Of a DNA stretch of 64,000 nucleotides, positions 33,290 through 40,558 are shown in pieces (the stretch's first letter is position 1; each line of letters starts with the position of its first letter). Origin of the DNA: Myxococcus xanthus (GTDB lineage: Bacteria; Myxococcota; Myxococcia; Myxococcales; Myxococcaceae). Under the pieces are notes generated by a model, which saw nothing but the letters and a program-made list of their open reading frames with translations, was not told where the DNA came from and searched no databases. Location of the stretch: assembly GCF_900106535.1 (NCBI RefSeq), contig NZ_FNOH01000018.1:107795-171794 (forward strand). Reading direction: 5' to 3'. A program made the translations under genes and the position numbers.

Positions 33290-35584
33290 ATGGAAAAGAA
33301 CGTCCACCTCTTCGTGCGCACCTATCCCGGGCTGGGCGTGGCGGCGCACGTCCTCACCCACCCGCACCTGGCGGCCTTCGCGCCGACGCTGCACGCCGCG
33401 AGGCTCGACATCGCTGCGGTGGTGGGGCGGCTCCTCAAGCGAGGAGAGCTCTGGGACGAGGAGACCCACTGGAGCGATTTGCGCCAGCGGAAGACGACGC
33501 TGACGGTGCGCGCGCTCGAACACGGGAAGATGCTGTCCGTCCCCCTGCGCCTCACCGTGCTCACGCACGGGGTGAAGGCCCGCACCGCACGCAAGGGAGC
33601 ACCAGCGCGCCAGTCCCTACGCGTGTGGGTGCCCCGCGTGGACGTCAAGGGCACGCTGCACGATGCGGCGGACCTGGAGCCCTTCGTCGAGGAGATGGTC
33701 CGCCACGAGCTCTATCTCGCGTCGCTCGACCGGCTGCACTCTCTGGCCTACGTGGGCGAGGAGCAGGTAGAGACGCTGTCGGTGCCGGTCCGCTTCCGGG
33801 ACACGCCGCGTGCCCGTGCGCTCGATGCCGCGAAGCCGCAGCGGCGCCAGGCGCCACCACCGGGGCTCGCGGAAGCCAGCCGGTGTCTCAATGAGGAAGC
33901 ACGCGCGGGTTTGCTGGAGCGCGCCTGGGAACGGGACCTGGAGGTGTCCCGGCTCGCGGAGGCCGTCACCTCGCGCACCCGTGCCAGCGTGCTCCTGGTA
34001 GGCCCGTCGTCCGTGGGCAAGACGGCCCTGGTTCATGAACTCGTGCAACGCGCGGAGGCGGCCACCACGGGTTCGCCGCTTCACGGGTTGGAGGTCTTCA
34101 GCTCCTCCGGAGGCCGCATCATGGCGGGCATGCGCTACCTGGGGCAGTGGCAGGAGCGCGTGAAGCACATGGTGGAGGCCCTGCGTGTTCGCCAGGCCGT
34201 GCTGCACCTCGACAGCCTGTCGGAGCTGCTGTCCCTGGGTAGCGGCGACACGGGGCTGGATGTGGCGCGTCAGTTGCTCCCCGCATTGGAAAGTGGCGAG
34301 GTCTCACTCGTCCTGGAGGCAACACCGGAGGACGTGGCCCGCGCGGAGCGGACCCACGCAGCGTTCCTGCAATCGCTCCGGCACATCGCCGTGGCGCCCC
34401 TTTCGGCCCAGGCCGCACGCAACGCGCTTCAGCAGGCCTCGCATCGGGTGGGCCGCGCTCGCAAGGTGCGCTTCACGCCCGACGCGCTGGACCGCGCTGG
34501 CGAACTCACGGAGCGCTTCGGCTCGGGCCCTTCGCCCGGAGGCGCGGTGTCCCTGCTGCGCGCCGCCAGCACGGAGCCCGGCGCGGCCGGAGAAGTGAAC
34601 GCCGCTTCGGTGACGCGCGCCTTCTGCACTCGGACGGGGTACCCGCTCGAACTGGTGGACTCCGCCATCCGGTTGGACCCGGATGCCCTGCTCCGCCGCT
34701 TCCGCGAGCGCGTGGTGGGCCAGGACGAGGCCACCCTCCTCCTGCGCAATCTGGTCGTCACGCTGAAAACAGGCCTGGCGGACCCCTCGCGTCCGCTGGG
34801 CGCCTTCCTGCTGCTGGGTCCCACCGGCGTGGGCAAGACGGAGTCGGCGCTCGCGCTGGCGGAGTACCTGTTTGGCGACGTGGCCCGGCTGGCGCGCTTC
34901 GACATGGCGGAGTACGCCGCGCCAGGCAGCGCCACCCGGCTGGTGGGAGAAGCGGGAGGCCAACAAGGCAGCCTGGCGCGGCGCGTCCGCGAGCAGCCCT
35001 TCGGCGTGGTGCTGCTGGACGAAATCGAGAAAGCGGACGCGGGCGTCCATGACCTGCTGTTGCAGGTGCTCGGCGAAGGCCGGCTCACGGATGCCACCGG
35101 CCGCACCGTCAGCTTCCGCAACACCGTGGTGCTGCTCACCAGCAACCTGGGCGCGGACAGCGCGGGGCGCTCGCTGGGTTTCGGGGAGCGCGGCCCCCTG
35201 GAGCGGGCGGCGCACTACCTGGGGGCCGCGGCGGCCTTCTTCCGGCCGGAGTTGCTGAACCGGTTGGACCGGGTGGTGCCCTACCGCGCGCTCACGGAGG
35301 ACGTCATTCAATCACTCGCCCGGCGCACGTTGGAGGCGGCCCTCTCTCGCGAGGGGCTCAGTCGCCGGGGCGTGAAGGTGACCTTCGACGAGGACGTGGT
35401 GAAGCACCTGGCGCGCACCGGCTTCGACGCACGCTATGGGGCCAGGCCTCTCAAGCGCGCCGTGGAGCAACAGGTGGTCGCGCCCCTGGCGCGGTGGTTG
35501 GCGGCTCAGGCCACCAGCGCTCCGCCCCAGGTGGTGCTCCGCGTGGAAGCTGAGGGGCGGATTGCGTTGAGCGGCCTCGAATGA
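33290..35584 (+). CDS. Clp/Hsp100-like double AAA+ protein C
   Basis: The third tandem paralogue has 764 residues and starts one base after the stop of protein B. Order: an N-terminal domain (1-180) with no recognisable Clp repeats, NBD1 with Walker A GPSSVGKT (238-245) and a degenerate Walker B (VLHLDSLSELL, Glu lost), then NBD2 with Walker A GPTGVGKT (510-517), intact LLDEIEKAD, FFRPELLNRLDRVVPY and sensor-2 GARPLKRAV. It ends soon after the AAA+ lid, so it lacks the long C-terminal extension of proteins A and B. Pore-loop-like text is retained before NBD1 Walker B (GRIMAGMRYLGQWQER, compare the Clp GAKYRGEFEER), and protein B has a matching GMMYVGQWEAR. This suggests that NBD1 is a structural or gripping ring while NBD2 hydrolyses ATP. 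Confidence 0.84.
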   Translation: MEKNVHLFVRTYPGLGVAAHVLTHPHLAAFAPTLHAARLDIAAVVGRLLKRGELWDEETHWSDLRQRKTTLTVRALEHGKMLSVPLRLTVLTHGVKARTARKGAPARQSLRVWVPRVDVKGTLHDAADLEPFVEEMVRHELYLASLDRLHSLAYVGEEQVETLSVPVRFRDTPRARALDAAKPQRRQAPPPGLAEASRCLNEEARAGLLERAWERDLEVSRLAEAVTSRTRASVLLVGPSSVGKTALVHELVQRAEAATTGSPLHGLEVFSSSGGRIMAGMRYLGQWQERVKHMVEALRVRQAVLHLDSLSELLSLGSGDTGLDVARQLLPALESGEVSLVLEATPEDVARAERTHAAFLQSLRHIAVAPLSAQAARNALQQASHRVGRARKVRFTPDALDRAGELTERFGSGPSPGGAVSLLRAASTEPGAAGEVNAASVTRAFCTRTGYPLELVDSAIRLDPDALLRRFRERVVGQDEATLLLRNLVVTLKTGLADPSRPLGAFLLLGPTGVGKTESALALAEYLFGDVARLARFDMAEYAAPGSATRLVGEAGGQQGSLARRVREQPFGVVLLDEIEKADAGVHDLLLQVLGEGRLTDATGRTVSFRNTVVLLTSNLGADSAGRSLGFGERGPLERAAHYLGAAAAFFRPELLNRLDRVVPYRALTEDVIQSLARRTLEAALSREGLSRRGVKVTFDEDVVKHLARTGFDARYGARPLKRAVEQQVVAPLARWLAAQATSAPPQVVLRVEAEGRIALSGLE

Positions 35585-35597
35585 CCTCCGAGGCCGC
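35571..35597. terminator. Hairpin between convergent AAA+ and sod genes
   Basis: A nine-base perfect inverted repeat (GCGGCCTCG / CGAGGCCGC) overlaps the stop codon of AAA+ protein C and lies 33 bases past the end of the convergent sod gene. It could terminate transcription from both sides. No T-run is present. Confidence 0.5.
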
Positions 35598-35629
35598 CCA
35601 GGCCAGCGATGGACGCCGTGCGGCGCGAA

Positions 35630-36211
35630 CTAGCCCTTGAAGTTCTGGGCCACGAAGTCCCAGTTCACCAGGTGCGTCAGGAACGTCTCGATGAACTTCG
35701 GACGCGCGTTCCGGAAGTCGATGTAATACGCGTGCTCCCACACGTCGATGGTCAGCAGGGCCTTCTGGCCGTGCTTCATCGGCAGGTCCGCGTTGCCCGT
35801 CTTGGTGACCTTGAGCTTGCCGCCCTCCAGCACCAGCCAGGCCCAGCCCGAGCCGAACTGCGTGGCCGCGGCCGTGGAGAACTCCTCCTTGAACTTCTCG
35901 AAGGAGCCGAAGTCACGGTCGATGGCCGCCGCGAGCTCACCCGTCGGCTTGCCGCCGCCAGCGGGCTTCATGCACTGCCAGAAGAAGGTGTGGTTCCACA
36001 CCTGCGCGGCGTTGTTGAACACGCCACCGTCGCTGCTGAGGATGACCTCCTCCAGCGACTTGTTCGCCTCCGGCTTGCCGTCCAGGAGCTTGTTCAGGTT
36101 GTTGACGTAGGCGGCGTGGTGCTTGTCGTGGTGGAACTCGAGCGTCTCCGCGCTCATGTGCGGCGCGAGGGCGTCCTTCTTGTAAGGCAGATCAGGCAAC
36201 GTGAACGACAT
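35630..36211 (-). CDS. sodB: Superoxide dismutase, Fe type
   Basis: This enzyme dismutates superoxide to oxygen and peroxide in the cytoplasm. I start at ATG 36211 (GAAAGG upstream), giving 193 residues, the normal length. Metal ligands fall in the expected motifs: a first His in EFHHDKHHAAYV, a second in AAQVWNHTFFW, and Asp and His in DVWEHAYYIDF. The Gln in AAQVWNHTFFW is the residue that in the family points to Fe rather than Mn. There is no signal peptide. The gene lies 25 bases downstream of a flavin reductase on the same strand, so the two may be co-transcribed. Confidence 0.93.
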   Translation of the reverse strand: MSFTLPDLPYKKDALAPHMSAETLEFHHDKHHAAYVNNLNKLLDGKPEANKSLEEVILSSDGGVFNNAAQVWNHTFFWQCMKPAGGGKPTGELAAAIDRDFGSFEKFKEEFSTAAATQFGSGWAWLVLEGGKLKVTKTGNADLPMKHGQKALLTIDVWEHAYYIDFRNARPKFIETFLTHLVNWDFVAQNFKG

Positions 36212-36236
36212 GGTCGTTTCCTTTCGGTGTGAGAGG

Positions 36237-36737
36237 TCAGGCGCCATCGCTATCAGACGGCGGCAGAGAGGTCACGGTTCGATAGCCCCGCGCCCAATAA
36301 AGAAGGGGCTCCTGCGGACGTCCCTCATGAAGACGTGTGACGCGGCCGACAATCAGCGTGTGGTCACCGTGACGGTGCAGGCCATGGACCTGGCATGACA
36401 ACCCCACCAGGCTGTCCCGCACGAAGGCGTCCGCGTCGAAGAGCTGCGCATCCAGCTCACCCTTCGCGCACTGCACGGAGATGGAACGTTGTGCGGCGGA
36501 CAGGATGCTGAGCGTGAAGACGCCGGAGGCTTCCACCCGCTTCAAGGTGCGGGACGCCTCCGACAACGCCACCACCACCAGCGGCGGGTCCAGCGACAGG
36601 GAACTGAAGGAGCTCACCGTCGTCGCCCGCAGTCCTTCGGTGTCCTGTATCGCCACCACGGCCACGCCGCTGGCCCACCGGGACATGGCATCCCGGAAGC
36701 CGCGCGCGTCCACACCTTCTGGCGTGCTCTGCGTCAT
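36237..36737 (-). CDS. Flavin reductase-like FMN-binding protein
   Basis: The 166-residue product from ATG 36737 (AGGGGG upstream) fits the flavin reductase domain family: FRDAMSRWASGVAVVAIQD, then LRATTVSSFSSLSLDPPLVVVALS, a VFTLSILSAAQRSIS block, and C-terminal HTLIVGRVTRLHEGRPQEPLLYWARGYR. Members reduce FMN/FAD with NAD(P)H, often for a two-component monooxygenase, or bind FMN with other roles. No monooxygenase gene is nearby, so the partner is unknown. Proximity to sod may reflect handling of oxygen by-products (inference). Confidence 0.85.
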   Translation of the reverse strand: MTQSTPEGVDARGFRDAMSRWASGVAVVAIQDTEGLRATTVSSFSSLSLDPPLVVVALSEASRTLKRVEASGVFTLSILSAAQRSISVQCAKGELDAQLFDADAFVRDSLVGLSCQVHGLHRHGDHTLIVGRVTRLHEGRPQEPLLYWARGYRTVTSLPPSDSDGA

Positions 36738-36779
36738 GCCCCCTGGATACAGGCGCTCCGCCCACCTGTCATCACACCT

Positions 36780-36793
36780 GCCAATAGATTGGC
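36780..36793. promoter_or_regulatory. Palindromic operator-like site upstream of the flavin reductase
   Basis: GCCAAT-AG-ATTGGC is a six-base inverted repeat with a two-base spacer, 43 bases upstream of the flavin reductase start. A further CCAAT half-site lies about 16 bases beyond it. It could be a repressor or activator site for the flavin reductase-sod unit. Function is inferred from symmetry and position alone. The rest of the 360-base gap (36738-37097) holds only the hairpin listed next. Confidence 0.35.
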
Positions 36794-37052
36794 GGGTTGT
36801 TGTTCCAATGGCAGGGGTCTGGTGTACCCACAAGAAAACCTGCCCTACACGAAGGCAACGGAGCTCCGTGGCCCGCGAATGACCCACACCTGAAGTGAAG
36901 CCGCCCAAGCCCCCCGCGCCTCCGCCTTCTCAATGAGGTCGGAACGCTGCGTCGGAGCTGGAAGGGAGCACTGCCGTGGATCATTCCGCTGGGCGTGCTG
37001 AGTGCCTGCGGTGAAGCACCTGACGCAGCGCGCGCCCGAAATCCGAGGCGCG

Positions 37053-37092
37053 ACGTCCCGGTGCCTGGCGACACACCCCAGGCACCGGACGT
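37053..37092 (-). terminator. Hairpin after the molybdenum hydroxylase operon
   Basis: A stem of CGGTGCCTGG with CCAGGCACCG (ten bases) is extended by ACGTC/GACGT across a single bulge, with a nine-base loop. It begins six bases after the Moco-subunit stop. No T-run follows on the minus strand. Confidence 0.6.
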
Positions 37093-37097
37093 GACAC

Positions 37098-39359
37098 TCA
37101 GACTGCCAGCGTGCGGGACACCGGCAACTCGCGGATGCGCGTGCCCGTGAGCGCGAAGATGGCGTTGATGATGGCGGGCGCCACCGGAGGCACGCCGGGC
37201 TCGCCAATGCCCCCGGACGGCAGCTCACTGGGAACGATGTCGACATGAATCTTCCGCGGCGCCTCGCCGATGCGCACCAGCTTGAGGTCGCGGAAGTTCG
37301 ACTGCTCCGTCACGCCGCGCTTCATGGTGACGGCGCCATGCAACGCGATGCTCATGCCGAAGATGATCGAGCCCTCCATCTGTGAGCGCACGCGCTCCGG
37401 ATTGAGAATCGTTCCGGCATCCACCGACACCCACGCCTCGTCGACGCGGATACGCCCCTGGTCATCCTTGACCACAGAAGCCACCACGGCCACGTAGCTG
37501 AGGAAGCTGCGGTGCGCGGCGAGCCCCAGCGCCCGGCCATTCGCCTTGCGCGCGTCCCAGCCGGACATCGCCGTCACGCGCTCGATGACGCCGCGCAAGC
37601 GCCCCGCGTCCACGGGGTGGTCCTCCACCGACGCGCCATAGTTCCGCAGCGCGGTGATGCCCAGTTCCTGGAGCGACGCCTTGCGCGGCGGCCCCAGCAC
37701 CTCCAGGAGCATGTCGCGCGAATCCGTGCCGCGAAGGTGCGCCAGCTCGTCCACGAACGCGTTCACGGAGAAGGCGTGGAAGATGTTGTAGACGGACCGG
37801 AGCCAGCCGATGCGCACGTGCGGAGGCGCCTCGCAGGTCTCCGCCCGGACGTTGGGCACGGAGAGCGCCAGGTCGAGCACACCCTGCTGGAGGTCCGACG
37901 GGCTGGGCCGCGTGGCCTGCCCGAAGGTGGACGCGATGGGCGGGAACGCGGTGCGGTGCCGCCACGCGATGACCTTGCCGGATGCATCCAGCCCAGCGGT
38001 GAGCTGCTGCGCGCTGACGGGGTGGTAGTAGTCGTGCCGGACGTCGTCCTCGCGCGTCCATTGCACGCGCACCGGAACGCCCGCTTCCTTCGCCAGCCAC
38101 ACCACCTCGGCGATGAAGTCCGCCTTGGACTTGCGGCCGAAACCTCCGCCCAGGAACGTGACGTGGACCTGGACCTTCTCCTCTGGCAGCTCCGCCGTCG
38201 CCGCCGCCACGCCGCGCGCAGCCTGCGGATGCTGCGTGGGCGCCCAGACCTCACACGTCCCGTTCTCCACCCGCGCCAGGGCCACGGGAGGCTCCATGGG
38301 CACGTGGGACTGGTGGGGGATGTGGTACTCGGCCTGGATGATGCGGGCGGCGGAAGCGAGCGCCGCGTCGATGTCACCGACGTTGCGCGCCACCGTTCCC
38401 GGCTCGCGAATCGACGCCGTCAACTGCTCCCGGTACGTCGTCGAGTCATAGGAGGCGTTCGGCCCGTCCTCCCAGGTGATGTCCAGGGCATCGCGCCCGC
38501 GCATCGCCGCCCAGGTGTTCTCCGCGAGCACCGCGACGCCGCCCCAGAACTGGAACGTGTAGGGCGGCTTCGGCGCGGGCAGTTCGAGAACCTTCTTCAC
38601 CCCGGGCACCGCGAGCGCGCGGGTGGCGTCAAAGCGAACGACCTTGCCGCCCACGACAGGCGGGCGCGCCACCACCGCGATGAGCATGCCCGGCAGACGG
38701 ATGTCGGCGCCGAACACCGCGGTTCCCGTCACATAGGCCGGGCCATCCAGCAGCGGCATGGGCCGGCCGGCCATCCGCAGCTCACTCTTCGGCCGCAGCT
38801 TGACGTCCTTCGCCTTCGGGATGGGCAGCCTCGACGCATCGGCCACCAGTTCGCCAAAGCCCAGCGAGCGCTTGCCATCGCGGAGGAACACCGCGTGGTC
38901 GCGGGCCTCGCACGCCTCCGGCTTCACCTTCCAGCGGCGGGCGGCGGCGGCCACCAGCATCACCCGAGCGGTGGCCCCCATGCGGCGGATGTCGTCGTAC
39001 ACGCCCCGCACGCTGCTGGAGCCGTCCGTGTTCTGGTCGCCGTAGACCTTGTCACCGTCGGCCTGGGCCACCGTCACCCGCGCCATGTCCGCGCCCAGCT
39101 CATCGGCGACGAGCACCGGCAGCGAGCTGCGCACGCCCTGCCCCATCTCCGAGCGGGCACAGACGATGGTGACCGCTCCGTCCGGAGCCACGTGGACGAA
39201 CACGTTCGGGTTCAACCCCGGAGCGCCCTTCGCCGTGGAGGCGTCACTGGCCGCCGCGGCCAGGCCTCCGGAGAAGACCCCCAGGGCGAGCCCTCCCACG
39301 GACAGATTCAGCCCTTCCAGGAACGAGCGCCGGCTAATCAACGTGAGCAGCTTCGTCAT
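37098..39359 (-). CDS. Molybdopterin-binding subunit of a xanthine dehydrogenase-family oxidoreductase (Tat-exported)
   Basis: This is the catalytic subunit of an aldehyde oxidase/isoquinoline oxidoreductase-type molybdenum hydroxylase. The 753-residue protein begins with a twin-arginine signal (SRRSFLEGLNLSVGGLALG), so the folded holoenzyme is exported to the periplasm. Family features are the FVHVAPDGAVTIVCARSEMG start, EMGQGVRSSLPVLVADELG, YVTGTAVFGADIRLPGML, TFLGGGFGRKSKADFIAEVV, and a C-terminal GIGEPGVPPVAPAIINAIFA containing the conserved catalytic-type Glu. It matches single-polypeptide IorB-like subunits that work with a small 2Fe-2S protein. The substrate cannot be read from the sequence. 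It follows the 2Fe-2S gene by ten bases. Confidence 0.9.
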   Translation of the reverse strand: MTKLLTLISRRSFLEGLNLSVGGLALGVFSGGLAAAASDASTAKGAPGLNPNVFVHVAPDGAVTIVCARSEMGQGVRSSLPVLVADELGADMARVTVAQADGDKVYGDQNTDGSSSVRGVYDDIRRMGATARVMLVAAAARRWKVKPEACEARDHAVFLRDGKRSLGFGELVADASRLPIPKAKDVKLRPKSELRMAGRPMPLLDGPAYVTGTAVFGADIRLPGMLIAVVARPPVVGGKVVRFDATRALAVPGVKKVLELPAPKPPYTFQFWGGVAVLAENTWAAMRGRDALDITWEDGPNASYDSTTYREQLTASIREPGTVARNVGDIDAALASAARIIQAEYHIPHQSHVPMEPPVALARVENGTCEVWAPTQHPQAARGVAAATAELPEEKVQVHVTFLGGGFGRKSKADFIAEVVWLAKEAGVPVRVQWTREDDVRHDYYHPVSAQQLTAGLDASGKVIAWRHRTAFPPIASTFGQATRPSPSDLQQGVLDLALSVPNVRAETCEAPPHVRIGWLRSVYNIFHAFSVNAFVDELAHLRGTDSRDMLLEVLGPPRKASLQELGITALRNYGASVEDHPVDAGRLRGVIERVTAMSGWDARKANGRALGLAAHRSFLSYVAVVASVVKDDQGRIRVDEAWVSVDAGTILNPERVRSQMEGSIIFGMSIALHGAVTMKRGVTEQSNFRDLKLVRIGEAPRKIHVDIVPSELPSGGIGEPGVPPVAPAIINAIFALTGTRIRELPVSRTLAV

Positions 39360-39369
39360 GGCGGCCTCG

Positions 39370-39831
39370 TCACTCCTCGGACATGCCCGCGGCCTTCTTC
39401 ACGGCCGAGCGGATTCGCGTGTACGTCCCACACCGGCAGAGGTTGCCTGCGAGCGACTGGTCGATCTCCTTGTCGGACGGCTGCGGCTTCTTCGCCAGCA
39501 GCGCCGCCGCGCACATGATCTGCCCCGTCTGGCAGAAGCCACACTGCGGCACCCCCAGCTCCACCCAGGCCTTCTGCAGCGGGTGGTTGCCGTCGGGCGA
39601 CAGCCCTTCGATGGTCGTCACCGAGTGCCCCTCCGCGCGGCGGATGGGTGTCACGCATGCGCGGACCGGCTGCCCGTCGAGGTGGACGGTGCACGAGCCA
39701 CACAGCGCCTGGCCGCAGCCGTACTTCGTGCCAGTGAGCCCGAGCACGTCCCGTACCGCCCACAGCAGCGGCATCTCCGGGTCGACGTCCAGCTCCTTCT
39801 CCTCACCGTTGATGCGAACGCGAACCGTCAC
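39370..39831 (-). CDS. 2Fe-2S subunit of the molybdenum hydroxylase
   Basis: This small electron-transfer subunit has two [2Fe-2S] clusters. I start at GTG 39831, whose GTGA overlaps the stop of the cytochrome gene and has GAGG seven bases upstream; this gives 153 residues. Cluster ligands are visible as YGCGQALCGSCTVHLDG with a following ACVTP for the plant-ferredoxin cluster, and PQCGFCQTGQIMCAA with GNLCRCGTYTRI for the second. It has no signal peptide of its own and is probably exported by hitchhiking on the Tat signal of the large subunit. Confidence 0.92.
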   Translation of the reverse strand: MTVRVRINGEEKELDVDPEMPLLWAVRDVLGLTGTKYGCGQALCGSCTVHLDGQPVRACVTPIRRAEGHSVTTIEGLSPDGNHPLQKAWVELGVPQCGFCQTGQIMCAAALLAKKPQPSDKEIDQSLAGNLCRCGTYTRIRSAVKKAAGMSEE

Positions 39832-40481
39832 GGCCGTGCCTCCTCGCTCGGGCACTCCGAGCCCGTCTCCACCCAGGCCGCGACGATGGCGCCGAACTGC
39901 GCCTGCGTCCCCGGAGCGGGCTTACGCCCCGAGCCCGGGTTCCATCCCCAGGCCACCAATGCGTCGTGGGCGTTGTGTTCAATCATCTGCTCGGGCGTCT
40001 TGCCGCCGTTGCGCTTCGTGTCCTTGAGCTGCTCGCACACCTCACGAGGGCTCTTCCCCACCCACGCCATTTCGATGGGGGCGACATGCCACTTCGGCGC
40101 GCCGGGCACGCGTGCCAGGTCCTGATTCTTGTCCTGATGGCAGCTGATGCACTCCATGCCCACCACGCCCTGGTCCTCGGGGCCGCGCACCACGGGCGGG
40201 TCATGAAGCTGGCCGTCGTCACCTTGCAGCGGGCTGTCACCCGCCGGGTGACAGTTCGCGCACCGCGGGTGGAAGAAGACGCGACTGGCCTCCAGGAAGA
40301 GCGCGCGGGAGCGCTCCTTCCGGTCCAGGATGGCCGCGAAGGCTTCCACGGGTCGCAACGCGTTGGGGGCAACCTCGGGCAGCGCGGGAATCTGCGCCGC
40401 CGCGGCATCGGGCTCCCGCTTGCACCCTCCCGCCAGCAGGAGGGCGGAGAGCGAGGCCATGACCGGAAGAGATGGCTGCAT
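39828..40481 (-). CDS. Cytochrome c-like lipoprotein, electron acceptor of the hydroxylase
   Basis: From ATG 40481 the product has 217 residues with a lipoprotein signal (lipobox LLAGGC). Two haem-binding CXXCH motifs are present, CANCH and CISCH, about 40 residues apart, so it is at least dihaem. Coupled by overlap to the 2Fe-2S gene, it most likely passes electrons from the molybdenum enzyme to the respiratory chain in the periplasm. This trio (Moco subunit, 2Fe-2S subunit, cytochrome c) is known for membrane-linked aldehyde and heterocycle dehydrogenases. The start could also be the Met seven codons later. Confidence 0.82.
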   Translation of the reverse strand: MQPSLPVMASLSALLLAGGCKREPDAAAAQIPALPEVAPNALRPVEAFAAILDRKERSRALFLEASRVFFHPRCANCHPAGDSPLQGDDGQLHDPPVVRGPEDQGVVGMECISCHQDKNQDLARVPGAPKWHVAPIEMAWVGKSPREVCEQLKDTKRNGGKTPEQMIEHNAHDALVAWGWNPGSGRKPAPGTQAQFGAIVAAWVETGSECPSEEARP

Positions 40482-40558
40482 CACGCCAAGGCTCCGGCAT
40501 GTCCGTACCAACTACAAGGCGAATGTTCGGGGGCCAGGATGACCCCACACGTGACGGT

